From positions 6,208,425 to 6,272,424 of the forward strand of contig NC_074728.1 of assembly GCF_947242115.1 (NCBI RefSeq): 64,000 nucleotides of DNA, in the 5' to 3' direction. This DNA comes from Biomphalaria glabrata. Lineage: Eukaryota > Mollusca > Gastropoda > Planorbidae. Shown in pieces: positions 33,531 through 44,700 of this stretch. The notes beneath the pieces are model-generated. The model did no database searches. It had not been told where the DNA came from and saw only the letters and a list, made by a program, of their open reading frames with translations. The translations under genes and the position numbers were made by a program. Every line of letters begins with the position of its first letter. Position 1 is the first letter of the stretch.

Positions 33531-33593
33531 AATGTGGAACTAAAATTTCGAACTTCAAATTAATATTAGGAAATAAACTAAACCCAAGTGTTA

Positions 33594-33598
33594 ACTAG
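33594..33598. repeat. Target duplication at the left end of the LTR element
   Basis: ACTAG precedes the 5' LTR. CTAG follows the 3' LTR at 41830-41833, giving a 4-bp duplication, or 5 bp if the shared A at the LTR edge is counted. Confidence 0.75.
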
Positions 33599-33968
33599 TG
33601 TTAGACACCTTATTTATATAGGTTAGTTATTTTAGTTATTTAGCGACGCACCATAGTAGACGCATATTGAACGGGACTAGTGACGTTTGGGATATGTTGG
33701 GTTAGAGACCGGAAAATGAGTTAGCGATAGAACACTCCAGGGTAACGACGTGTTTAGTGACAGAGACTTCTACTGTGGCCTTTTATCATAATAAATATAT
33801 ATTAACTTGTTCATCATCGTTGACTACATCTCTTCACCTGTTACAATCGATGTGCCAGTTCTTGTTTGTGTTGTTGGTCAACTACACGTAATACACCCGA
33901 ACAATTACACCCAAACGATTGCAGAGTAATTGGTTGACTTCAAGACAGCCTGAACTAGCAACATCACA
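33599..33968 (+). repeat. 5' LTR of the Gmr1-like element
   Basis: 370 bp, TG...CA bounded, with an AATAAA at about 33790 that may serve as the R-region poly(A) signal. It matches 41460-41829 throughout as read. Confidence 0.93.
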
Positions 33969-33969
33969 G

Positions 33970-33984
33970 TGGCGACCCCGAACC
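33970..33984 (+). promoter_or_regulatory. Primer-binding site of the Gmr1-like element
   Basis: TGGCGACCCCGAACC begins one base after the 5' LTR. It has the TGG start expected of a site complementary to a tRNA 3' end. The tRNA species is not identified. Confidence 0.75.
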
Positions 33985-34840
33985 TCGAAGCCGGACCCTG
34001 ATGAAGACGAACATCGAACCGGACCTCGAAGCAGAACGTTTACTCAGGTGAGGGTCGTGCACTCGAAGTTATAAGATTTCATCGGAGTACGGCTGAACAC
34101 AGCAGCATCACAGAGTGACTTTGTTCTAGATCTACATACAGTCATCGCCTGTTTGATCGCACGTTCGACGAGCCGTTAACTCAGGGTGACCTTCGTCAGG
34201 ACAGTAATCATCGCAACGTCTGGTCTGCTTAACCAGTATATTATCAAAGCCTGATCTTCATATGCTGAATCGACCTACAACCAGAGAAACCGTTCGTTCA
34301 TAACGGGTGAGAGATCGTTAGTGAACCTGTTGGACATATTTTTTCTTCGTCATAGGAGCCACATTGAGTATCAAGTTTTACCTCGTCAGTTTCGAGAAGG
34401 ACAGTTTGCCCGCTGTCAGAAGTATTGTGAGTACTACAAGTTTGGTAGCTAACTAAATCGAAATCGCTCTGTCGTCTTACCCTTGGAGAGATTCTTGTGG
34501 AGCAGTTTGCTCATTGAACCGGTTGCTTGCCACGTTTATAACGGTCACTGTGTTTAACCTTTGGAAGGTTAGTGAAGTAATCTTTATCAGTACTGAACAT
34601 TGATATATCTAGTATTCGTCGGTCTAGACCATATCTAGACTTGTTAGCAGTGAAGTTGTGGAAACAGCTACATCCACTTAATTTCGTTGAAAACCGTTAA
34701 TCGTCTAACGGAACGTCGTCGGAGGTGACCTTGGTTTCACCTAGTCTACATTGGACAGTTGGTCTAGTGAAGCAGAGTACAACAGCAAACTTCGTCGTAC
34801 GACCAGAGTAGCAGCAGAGGCAGTGAACTATTTTAGAGAA

Positions 34841-35000
34841 CCGTTATTCGTCAGCCCAGATCAAGTCATCGTCAAGAAAGTCGTTATTCGTCAGCCCAGA
34901 TCAAGTCATCGTCAAGAAAGCCGTTATTCGTCAGCCCAGATCAAGTCATCGTCAAGAAATTCGTTATTCGTCAGTCGTCCAGATCAAGTTGTCGTCAAGA
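34841..35000 (+). repeat. 40-bp tandem repeats in the leader of the Gmr1-like element
   Basis: Units start at 34842, 34882, 34922 and 34962 with CGTTATTCGTCAG, followed by CAGATCAAGTCATCGTCAAG. The first three are nearly identical, the fourth is diverged, and weaker echoes continue to about 35060. Confidence 0.9.
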
Positions 35001-36348
35001 GACTGTTATTTGTCAGTAATCATCTACACAAGTCAAGTCATCGCCAGAAGAACCGTTAACCTATTCGTCAGTAACTGTGTACACAAGGTCGTCGGAACTA
35101 CACATACGCTCATCAACAGTCGTCGAAGAAACTGGAACATTTTGCTGTGGCATATCAGGACATCTGTGGCATTACGTGGGATACTGGTAGCACCGGAGAA
35201 CAGAGTCAGAACTGGAAGAGAGGCAGTGGAATTTGTTGTGATCTAGCATATTCGGGAGTCCGAACAAAGGGATCTTTCTTATCAAAAGCTAAGTGCCATT
35301 TTTCTTATTAGTATATGTTTAGATTGCCCTTAGAAATAGATTTTGTCTAAATTTGGTACGTTAGCCTGAGTAAAATCAGGTGGTGCGCCTTAAAACCCGT
35401 CGGGGTAGAAGACGTAATTTAGATGAAAAGCTATATTATATATTTAGGATTGTAATTTGTTTTGTTTGTGTAAACGTCATATCCGTTGTTGCCTGGTTAC
35501 TTCGTGACGTTATCATTGTGTGCCATATTGTCACATCCCAACCCATAGTGATAGTCTCATTTAATTATTTCATTTGTTTATATTATTTTAAATTATTTAT
35601 TTTTATTAATTTAATTAGATCTGTATTTTTTTTCACTTAATGATAGAAAGTGCGGGTAGGATTCTTTTACTGTGAATCAGACTAAAATAATTTTAGTTTG
35701 AGCGGTTAAAATCAATTATGATTTTGCCATGAGAATAATGCCGAAACTGGCTATGTAGTCAAACACTGTCGTCTGGCTAAATATAGATCTGCAAATTTTG
35801 TACATCTCTTTGGTACAATTTAATTATCTAGACTCTACTTTGAAATATTATTAAGTTGAAGATGAATGAAGGTAGTACATTCTAAATATATATATCTTGT
35901 TGAAGATATATTTGACATTTTATGAACGTATCTGTTTTATATGGTTAAATAGAACCATAATCTACTCTAGATCTAGACTCTAGACAGTCTTTGAATTTAC
36001 TCTAAACACTTCACTGTGACTTCAGTCATACCAGATTTTAAAATTGATCATAGTTATTCATACTAGATCTAAAAGTCATAGTGCTCTTGATAACTAGATC
36101 TAAATGGTAATATTATACATACTATAATATACTGGATTTAAATTTGTGTGATACTAGATCCAATATACAGATTTGAATATAACCATAATAACTCAGACTA
36201 GATTTATACATTTAATAAATCTATAGATAGAGACATAACATTTAAAAATTTGTATAAAAGTGTGGAAAAACTTAAATATAAAATAAGTTTAAAGTATAGC
36301 CATAACTAATATAGGCCAAGTAAAAATATATATAAAATATAAAACACA

Positions 36349-39300
36349 ATGGCTACATCATCATATGTGGACCTTAAGGAGGTTAAGGAAACAGCTATGC
36401 AGGATGGAAAGGCCATGGAGTTAAAAGGAAAGGACTTAGCAGCTTATGTACAGCAAGTTGTGAAGGAGGAAACGGAACGTCAAAGACAAGAGATAGAAAG
36501 ACAAGAAGAACGTCAAAGACAAGAGATAGAGAGACAAGATAGGATCAGAAAGGAAGAATATGAGAAGCAAAAAGAGGACCGAGAACATGAAGCTAAAATG
36601 GAGAAGATGAGATTGGATGCAGCACAAGCCAGAGCCCAAACTGAACAAGGAAATAACACAAATAACTCAAATAATTATACCACTCAAAGAGACAACCCTA
36701 ATTCACAAACATGGCTAAAGAGAAAAATACAAAGTTTTGATGAACAGAAGGATGACATTGGTGATTTCCTGAAAAGATATGAGGCAAAAATGTCTACATT
36801 TAATATGCCTGAAGAGGAATGGTCTGAAATACTGATAGACTTTGTTCATGGTCAAGCTCTAACAATATGCCAAAATCATGACCATCATATTGATGATAGC
36901 TATCAGGTTTTAAAAAGAGAGTTATTGAATGCCTATGGTCATAATGCTACAACTTTTAGAAAGAAATACTTTGACAATATACCATCATTAGAAATAGAAC
37001 CCCAAACTACCATTAATATGGAAAAGGATTTTTTCAATAAGTGGGTAAAATTAGAAAAAGTAACAAACTCTTATGAAGGATTAAAAAATTTTATTCTAGT
37101 GGACAACTTTGTAAATAAATGTGATCCTCAATTACAATCTTTTATTAGAGAAAGAAACCCAAAAACTATAGATGAAATAACAGAGATAATGAGAGTATAC
37201 AAAAATGCATATCCAAATAAACCATTTTCTGATAGAGATAAGAGCAAAGTAGATTTAATAGGATACACCAAAGAAAATGTTGATAGAAGTAGAAATAGAA
37301 ACAGATCAAATAGTGGAAATAGAAAATATAGTGAAATAACCTGTTTTAAATGTCAAGGAAAAGGTCATATAGCAGCTAACTGTAGAAGAGGGAATAGTAG
37401 GTCTGGAAGTAGAAATAGATACAATGAACAAAATAACAGTAGATATAGGAGTAGAGATAGGAATGACAGGGGAAATTATAGAAATAGGAGTTACAGTAGG
37501 GAATACAAAAATAAAGGTACAGATAGGGTATATTTCATGGAAGGAAATAGGAACAATTTTGCAGTGTACCCAGGGTTTGTAGATAGAATTCCGGTGGAAT
37601 TAATCAGGGATTCAGGTTGTAACACTTTGGCAGTAAAAACTAAATTTGTCAAACCTCATTGGTATAAAGGGTTTACTAGGAAAGTAGAATTAGCAGATGG
37701 CACCGTAAGGGAATTTAAAGCTATAAGGGTGTGCATTGAAACCCCATTTTTCACTGGTTATTGTGATGGCATTGCAATACCAGAAATGAGATATGATATG
37801 TTAGTAGGAAACATAAAAGGAGTTAAAGAATGTTCAAGAAAAGAATTAGAAGACTGGCAAAACAAATACAAAAACATAAGACAAAATCATGAAAACATAG
37901 AAACACAAAATATAACAAGTATGGTAATAACAAGATCAATGAATAAACAAGATGAGAAACAGGAAAATACAATAAATGTAATAAGTAATGATAAAGAAGA
38001 AGAAACCAGTAATGTAATACAAATAGAAAATACAGATGTTAAGGAAAGAGAGATAGAAAATGAAACACAAAATAGTCTTGAAACACAAATATCTCAAAGT
38101 GAAAAAGAAACAACACCCACATTTGCATTAGAACAAATGAATGACAATATTATTGGGAAAATATATTCAAGAATACTAGATAAAAACAATAATAATCCAA
38201 TGGAGAAATTTTGTATAGAGAATAAAATATTGTTTAGACAAACAAGTAATGATAACAAGAAAATAAAACAACTTGTCTTACCACAGAAATATTGGAAAGA
38301 TGTTTTAATCATGACACATGATAATAATTTAGCAGCACATAGGGGAGTAAAGAAATGTTATAGGAATTTGTCAAAACAAGTATTTTGGCCCAAAATGAAA
38401 GCAACAATCAACAAATACATAAACTCATGTGACATATGTCAAAAGAGATCTAACAAAAGCCTAGTGAATAAAGCACCTATTCAAGAAATGGATGAACCTA
38501 CGGCACCATTTCAGAAAGTATCTATTGATTTAATAGGTCCTTTAATTCAAACTGAAAATAATAACAAATACATTCTAACAGTAATAGACATGTTTAGTAG
38601 ATACCCAGAGGCAATCCCATTATCAAATACAAGTGCAGAAAATATCATTAATGCCATAACTCAACAAGTAATTACAAGACATGGTATACCTAAAATTATA
38701 TTGAGTGATCAGGGATCTCAGTTTAAGTCAGAACAATTTAAGAAATGGACTAAACAATACAATATACAGCACATATACTCTTCGGTTTACCACCCGGAGA
38801 GTAACGGTTTATGTGAACGATATGGTGGATCATTAAAAAGATCACTAACAAAGATAATTCAGAATAATCAGAACAAGTGGGATCATTACATTAACTATGT
38901 ACTATTTGCTCATAGAAACAACATCCATGAAGCAACACAATTTTCACCATATGAAATAATACATGGAAGAAAACCCAGAGATGAATTAGATGTTTTTAAA
39001 GAAAATCTAATAGGCAATGAGAATAAATTAAATAATGACAGTGAAACAACAATCACAACAGAATTGAAAGAAATATGGACTCAAGCATATAACAACAATA
39101 AGAAATATAAACAAAGTGCTCATGAGAATTTAAATAAGAAAAGACAATTGAAAACACTAGAAGTAGGAAACAATGTATTAATATTGATAAATGACCTGAA
39201 AAATAAAATTGGTAAACAATGGAAAGGTCCATTTAAGGTGATAAAACAAATTAATGATGTGAATTATCAAATTGAAATAAATGGGAAAATTAAAACATAT

Positions 39301-40881
39301 CACATAAATAATTTGAAACTGTATCATGATAGAGAAGATGAGTTAATACAAAACATTCAGGAGGAAATAGAAAATAAATTTTCAGAAAGAGAAGAATGCT
39401 TGATGATAATAACAAATGAAAATCACAATGAAAATGATATTAAGGAAATACCTGTAATAGAAACAAAAGAGAATCAAACTTGGCAAAAGATTAATCTTAA
39501 TAATTTAACTAAGGAAAAGTCAAAAGATATAACTAAAATAATACAGGAATACAAAGAAATTTTTTCCAGCATACCAGGAAAAACTAATATTATTAAACAT
39601 GACATTAAAGTAACAGACACAAAACCTATCAAGCTTAAGCCATATAGAATACCGCTACATTTACAAGACAAAGTAAAGAAAGAAATAGACAATTTACTAG
39701 AATCAGGTATAATTGAACCATCAACATCTCCTTATGCTTCACCAATTGTGATAGCCAAAAAGAAGAATGGAGATATAAGGTTATGTATTGATTATAGGAA
39801 ACTTAACAACATCACAGAATTTGACCCATATCCAATGCCAAATATAGAGGATATTTTACATAAATTAAATGGAGCAAAATTTTTTACTAAATTAGATTTA
39901 ACTAAAGGTTATTGGCAAATACCTTTAACAGAAAATGCAAAACCTTACACAGCATTTGTAACACCATATGGTATTTTTCAATGGAATTATATGAGTTTTG
40001 GATTAGTAAATGCACCTGCCACATTTAATAGAATGATGAACATGATAATTGGAAACAAAGAAAATGTTATTTGCTATTTAGATGACATATGTATTTTTAA
40101 TAATAGTTGGGAGGAACATTTGGTAGATGTAAAAGAAGTATTCAAAATAATAAAAGAAAGTGGACTTACAATTCAAGCAGAAAAAGTAGAAATAGGATTG
40201 GAGGAAATAATTTTCTTAGGACATAAAATAAATAACAACATGATTAGCCCTATTGAAGATAACATAAAGAAAGTACTTAATATTGAAATACCTACAACAA
40301 AAAGACAAATTAAAAGTATATTGGGAATAGTAAATTATTACAGAAAGTTTATAAAAAACTTAGCAGAAATAGTGAATCCACTAAATGACTTACTTAAAAA
40401 AGGAAAACCTCAAAAAGTAGTTTGTAATGAGGAATGTGTGAAAGCTATTGACAGAATTAAAGATGTTTTTAGTCATGAACTAATATTAAGACTACCTGAT
40501 AAAGACAAAATATTTTATGTCACAACTGATGCATCTGGTAATGCTATTGGTGGTTGTTTAATGCAGAACTATGATAACTTACATCCTATATTATATGTAA
40601 GTAGAAAATTGTCAGAGGCAGAGAAAAAATATAGTGTCATTGAAAGAGAAGCCTTAGCTGTAATATGGGTAATTACTAAGCTAGAGAGCTATTTAATAGG
40701 AAGGAAATTCATATTATTAACTGATCATAAACCTATTCAGTATATACAGCAAAAGAGCATGAAAAACAGTCGTGTTTATAGATGGTTCTTAGCACTACAG
40801 GAGTATAAATTTGAAGTGAAAGCTATTAGTGGAGCTGTGAATATTGTAGCTGATTTATTGTCTAGAATGACATTGAAGTGA
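36349..40881 (+). CDS. Gag-Pol polyprotein of the Gmr1-like element (1510 codons, single frame)
   Basis: Parts in order, residues approximate: charged coiled coil 35-100; capsid-like Gag 120-300; zinc knuckle CFKCQGKGHIAANC at 331-344; RNA-binding Arg/Ser/Asn-rich stretch to 395; aspartic protease with DSGCNT near 420; integrase zinc-binding H-H-C-C 657-705 and catalytic core with D near 728, D near 786 and E near 822; a chromodomain-less C-terminal part to about 930; reverse transcriptase 1100-1300 with YLDDICIF near 1243; RNase H from about 1390 with TTDASG and LTDHKP. The coding strand is strikingly A-rich, unlike the host exons. Gag and Pol share one frame, so no frameshift is needed between them. 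Confidence 0.93.
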   Translation: MATSSYVDLKEVKETAMQDGKAMELKGKDLAAYVQQVVKEETERQRQEIERQEERQRQEIERQDRIRKEEYEKQKEDREHEAKMEKMRLDAAQARAQTEQGNNTNNSNNYTTQRDNPNSQTWLKRKIQSFDEQKDDIGDFLKRYEAKMSTFNMPEEEWSEILIDFVHGQALTICQNHDHHIDDSYQVLKRELLNAYGHNATTFRKKYFDNIPSLEIEPQTTINMEKDFFNKWVKLEKVTNSYEGLKNFILVDNFVNKCDPQLQSFIRERNPKTIDEITEIMRVYKNAYPNKPFSDRDKSKVDLIGYTKENVDRSRNRNRSNSGNRKYSEITCFKCQGKGHIAANCRRGNSRSGSRNRYNEQNNSRYRSRDRNDRGNYRNRSYSREYKNKGTDRVYFMEGNRNNFAVYPGFVDRIPVELIRDSGCNTLAVKTKFVKPHWYKGFTRKVELADGTVREFKAIRVCIETPFFTGYCDGIAIPEMRYDMLVGNIKGVKECSRKELEDWQNKYKNIRQNHENIETQNITSMVITRSMNKQDEKQENTINVISNDKEEETSNVIQIENTDVKEREIENETQNSLETQISQSEKETTPTFALEQMNDNIIGKIYSRILDKNNNNPMEKFCIENKILFRQTSNDNKKIKQLVLPQKYWKDVLIMTHDNNLAAHRGVKKCYRNLSKQVFWPKMKATINKYINSCDICQKRSNKSLVNKAPIQEMDEPTAPFQKVSIDLIGPLIQTENNNKYILTVIDMFSRYPEAIPLSNTSAENIINAITQQVITRHGIPKIILSDQGSQFKSEQFKKWTKQYNIQHIYSSVYHPESNGLCERYGGSLKRSLTKIIQNNQNKWDHYINYVLFAHRNNIHEATQFSPYEIIHGRKPRDELDVFKENLIGNENKLNNDSETTITTELKEIWTQAYNNNKKYKQSAHENLNKKRQLKTLEVGNNVLILINDLKNKIGKQWKGPFKVIKQINDVNYQIEINGKIKTYHINNLKLYHDREDELIQNIQEEIENKFSEREECLMIITNENHNENDIKEIPVIETKENQTWQKINLNNLTKEKSKDITKIIQEYKEIFSSIPGKTNIIKHDIKVTDTKPIKLKPYRIPLHLQDKVKKEIDNLLESGIIEPSTSPYASPIVIAKKKNGDIRLCIDYRKLNNITEFDPYPMPNIEDILHKLNGAKFFTKLDLTKGYWQIPLTENAKPYTAFVTPYGIFQWNYMSFGLVNAPATFNRMMNMIIGNKENVICYLDDICIFNNSWEEHLVDVKEVFKIIKESGLTIQAEKVEIGLEEIIFLGHKINNNMISPIEDNIKKVLNIEIPTTKRQIKSILGIVNYYRKFIKNLAEIVNPLNDLLKKGKPQKVVCNEECVKAIDRIKDVFSHELILRLPDKDKIFYVTTDASGNAIGGCLMQNYDNLHPILYVSRKLSEAEKKYSVIEREALAVIWVITKLESYLIGRKFILLTDHKPIQYIQQKSMKNSRVYRWFLALQEYKFEVKAISGAVNIVADLLSRMTLK

Positions 40882-41443
40882 AACAGTTTTGTAAATAAAC
40901 TATGATTATATTGATTATGTAATATATATTAATATATTGACACCATTTATATGTTATGAAAAGGGAGATAAGTAAAGTTGATGTTAAGCATTTAAAAGTA
41001 AGTATGGATATTTTTTTTGTGTGAATCATTTCATATATCATTGACGAAAGTTAGTTCTATGGAAAAGGGTGAGTATAAAAGAAAAATGGACAAAAGCGTA
41101 TAAAAGGGTGGTAAGAAAAAATGTATTGAATGTGTAAATAAAGTCTGTAATTGTTTTTTGAAATATTGTATTTTATCAGATTACTGCCAGTGAAGAACAT
41201 TTGAGATGTGTAGGACATGCCCATAAGATGCCACATTTTCCTCCATGATGAACTGTGTACCAATGAAGATGATTCTGGAATGTTATGAACTGTTATGAAC
41301 ATTGACATGAATATGAGGAACTGTCAAGATGAAGATGTCAAGATGAAGAGATCAAGATTTTATGTTTGTGGTCTTCCCCTTAAATTGAAAATGCCCTTGT
41401 AAGACTTGACAGTAGTGGAAAAATATTGACATATTTTTTTTTC

Positions 41444-41456
41444 AAGGGGGGGAGGA
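41444..41456 (+). promoter_or_regulatory. Polypurine tract of the Gmr1-like element
   Basis: AAGGGGGGGAGGA lies just before the 3' LTR, the usual site for plus-strand priming. Confidence 0.8.
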
Positions 41457-41459
41457 ATC

Positions 41460-41829
41460 TGTTAGACACCTTATTTATATAGGTTAGTTATTTTAGTTAT
41501 TTAGCGACGCACCATAGTAGACGCATATTGAACGGGACTAGTGACGTTTGGGATATGTTGGGTTAGAGACCGGAAAATGAGTTAGCGATAGAACACTCCA
41601 GGGTAACGACGTGTTTAGTGACAGAGACTTCTACTGTGGCCTTTTATCATAATAAATATATATTAACTTGTTCATCATCGTTGACTACATCTCTTCACCT
41701 GTTACAATCGATGTGCCAGTTCTTGTTTGTGTTGTTGGTCAACTACACGTAATACACCCGAACAATTACACCCAAACGATTGCAGAGTAATTGGTTGACT
41801 TCAAGACAGCCTGAACTAGCAACATCACA
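41460..41829 (+). repeat. 3' LTR of the Gmr1-like element
   Basis: 370 bp, reads the same as the 5' LTR. Confidence 0.93.
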
Positions 41830-43454
41830 CTAGATAAGTCCCTTGATGACTAGTTCTTGGCATTTGTTTTGTCATGGATCTCTCCTTTTTTTTTCCTTAT
41901 TAGGCTTAATAATAATAATAGAAATTTAAGACCTACAGCTACAAGTAGTAGATCTACAAGTAAACGCTTTCTCGTATAGATTCTAAATCTAGATCTATTT
42001 CTTTGCCCATAGTAGCCTACATTGGACCAACCCGTAAATCTAGATCTATTTTCTATATTAAATATTAGTAGGCTATATAAATTCGATCCATACAGCCTTA
42101 AAAATAGCCTTTTCCCCCCACTCTCTTATTATTCTTCTCCTTTTCAGTTCTTCATCGAAATATTTGAAATCTGGGATATTTTGGGCCAGGGCCTTTTTTT
42201 TTTCTTCTAATAACATCCTAAAATGGACCTCATGCTCCAATCGTAAACACACACACACACCCCTTAGAAGTCACGTTACTACCATAGGCCTCATAGGTTG
42301 AATCTGGAAATAAACATGGAATCTATTGTATTGTTAAAAAACCACCCGTGCTTGTCAATTTTACTTTTGTTAATTTGTTAGAATATTGCGATTTTTTAAA
42401 TGCAGCACATGTATTAAAGGAAAACGTTGTTCAATGGACATTTTGTGCGCACATAATAATATATTTGGCCGGGATCCTCCCTCCTTTTTTTTTTTTTTTA
42501 AGGTCTGCTTAAATTTATAACGCACCTTCCTCCCAAACAATTCTTTTTGGCTTTTGAATTCGATTTGCCCCCCCCCCCCCTAAACTTTTTTTCCCATCCT
42601 AAACCATGAAATTTTTACGTTTCACTGCATAATATACCAAGAAGCGCTTTGTTTCCAAACATTTCCAGACGAAATAGGTCATGAATTTATTACTCAAGAT
42701 TTTTAACAGTATCTTGTTAAAAGCACTCTACCATCGTCAGTTTAAAGAATTCTTAACGAATTGTTCGGAAGAAAAAAAATGTTGTGGCTCTTTAGAAACG
42801 TTGAAATTTTGTAAATTGTAATTTTGGCTCCCCTGTCCTAGGCGGCTGCCTAGTTTGCCTATGCATAAGGCCGCCCCTGTACTGTATCACTCACCCATGA
42901 AGAGTTTGGAAGCTAATAGTGGAAATTGTAAAAACGTACCAGATATCGACCTTTCTTTCTTCATGTAGATTTAGTCTAATATATAATATAGGCCTAAAAT
43001 TGTACTACATTGTATTCTTGTTAACTAGCATAGACGTAGGCCTACATTGTTATCGCTATGACCTTGACCATCTGCGAGAAAAATCCACAATCTGACCTAG
43101 ATTTAGAAGCAGCTGCATACCTTTTTAATTTTTCGACTAGATCTTGATCTATATATAATATATATATACATCTGTCGCAGAAAAGTCCGTTCAACACCGT
43201 TGTTCGCAGTTTTTTGTTCCTAGTCGGCGCATTTCTTTGCTGGTAATTTTTCGCTGAATTGCAATTGTGTCTGTAGCAGTTCTCTTAATGTTTTCCAGAT
43301 AAATAGGAAGCTGGCGTAGGCATATGCACAAAGCACCTTAATCAGAATTTATTAGGGTTGTTCCTTAACTCAATGAGTTGAGTTTAAAAAGTTCGTTAAT
43401 GTTTAAAATGTTTAGAAAGTATATAAACTAACGATCCATTGAACTGGCTTTACC

Positions 43455-43560
43455 AAATATGATCTTAAACTGGTCTCCCCATTGGAAGAGGTAATGGGTT
43501 GCTCGAATCAGCCAGGAAAACCAACGTCTTAGCAGAGTTTAATTGAAGTCATTGATTAAC
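43455..43560 (-). repeat. Dispersed repeat (family C), inverted piece
   Basis: The complement contains TTGGTTTTCCTGGCTGATTC and GAGCAACCCATTACC, matching the family C 3' part seen near 3971-4010 and 63990. Confidence 0.6.
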
Positions 43561-44012
43561 ATTGATGAGTAGATTGACACATAAAGTGCGAATTAGAAGT
43601 AACGTCTGTGATAGATACGTTTATATCTGTTAGCTTACATTCTCTTCATGGCTTCAAAAAGGTGGGTAGGCCTACTGGAAGCTGGACGAATATTTCTGAA
43701 ACAGTTTTTATCATTTTTTGTTGTTGTAAGGTTTTATATGGGGGGGGGGATATCAAACGTATAGCCCTAATTATCTTAAATTATTGCTTTTTTAAACACA
43801 ACGACTTCAGCGGGAATTTGGCCTACTGCACTCGACTCAAATGTTTCTTTTGTATTCAGTGAAGAATTTAATAAATAAATTAATAGACATATATGAACAT
43901 TTGGCGCACCGTCCATACGCATTTGTAAAATCATTAACTGGACTATTAATATGAGATGCAAAATGGAAAGACTTCTTGCAACAAAGAAGCATTACAAGAA
44001 ATAAAAAGAGCA

Positions 44013-44192
44013 CAGTGGCGTAGCTAGGGTGGGGGGGGGGGGGGGGAGAGGAGGGGGATCATTTGAAAATTCCCCCGGGGGGGGGGGCAAATGAGTGTTT
44101 TTTTACATTAAAAGTTAAATATGCTGGGGCGCCCTGAGAAGTGAAGATCCCCGCGGCTCCAAAACGATGGATAATTCCTAGCCACGCCACTG
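44013..44192. mobile_element. Small MITE with CAGTGGCGTAGCTAGG ends, hAT-like
   Basis: The ends CAGTGGCGTAGCTAGGG and TTCCTAGCCACGCCACTG are inverted copies. The flanks AAAGAGCA and ATAGAGCA match at 7 of 8 bases, fitting an 8-bp hAT-type duplication. It is 180 bp, with G-rich runs inside. This end sequence is widespread in animal genomes. Confidence 0.8.
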
Positions 44193-44254
44193 ATAGAGCA
44201 TATTGTCTTCTCACTCTGTAAAAAGTGTGTGCACGATCTTTCTTCCACACCCAT

Positions 44255-44375
44255 TCTCGGGTCAAGCTGAAACTTCGCACAATTATTCATTGACATAGAC
44301 AAGACATGAATCAATAAAAAAAGTAACCAATTAGTCAATTAATTACTGGTAATAAATTATTTTGTTTGATATAAA
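44255..44375 (+). repeat. Dispersed repeat shared with 11525-11700
   Basis: It shares CACAATTATTCATTG, GACATGAATCAAT and AACCAATTAGTCAATTA with the other copy. Confidence 0.65.
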
Positions 44376-44639
44376 CTAGAGAAACTAATCCTTCAGTATT
44401 CACAGACATCTCTAAATTTGTTGGGTTTGTCTCCTAAAATAATTGTTAACGCCATTTCTCCCTCACGCATTTTTCGATCAAGTTGATACTTTAATTATCT
44501 ATATTTTTTTGGATATCAAGTAAGGGAAATAATTTAGTAATATAGTTTCATGTATAGTTTTAAGGGCGGAAGCTTTTTTTTTTTTTTAATATTTTGATTG
44601 TTTTACTTTAAAAAATAGATTTTTCTTGAAACTTATCTA

Positions 44640-44700
44640 TTAAAGACGTTACTTCAGAAAAGAAGACAATTAAGCACTACACATTTCATGCATAATACTG
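44640..44700 (+). repeat. Dispersed repeat (family C), 5' fragment
   Basis: AAGACGTTACTTCAGAAAAG and TTCATGCATAAT resemble the family C start. Confidence 0.45.

Larger units (their letters stand above)
33599..41829 (+). mobile_element. Whole-looking LTR retrotransposon, Ty3/Gypsy superfamily, Gmr1-like
   Basis: This 8231-bp element comprises a 370-bp 5' LTR, primer site, about 2.4-kb leader, one long frame, polypurine tract and 370-bp 3' LTR, flanked by a CTAG duplication. The two LTRs start TGTTAG and end TCACA, and I find no difference between them when read side by side. The domain order in the frame is Gag, protease, integrase, reverse transcriptase, RNase H. The polymerase sequence is Gypsy-like but integrase comes first, which from family knowledge defines the Gmr1-like branch. 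No envelope frame is seen. It looks whole and very recent. Confidence 0.93.

Noticed and set aside
34751-35246. Open frames in the leader of the LTR element.
   Set aside because: They follow the 40-bp tandem repeats and CGT-rich leader, show no known domain and do not connect to Gag.
36436-39692. Several minus-strand open frames of 70-72 codons opposite the LTR element.
   Set aside because: They are antisense shadows of the A-rich Gag-Pol frame, with no domains or start context.
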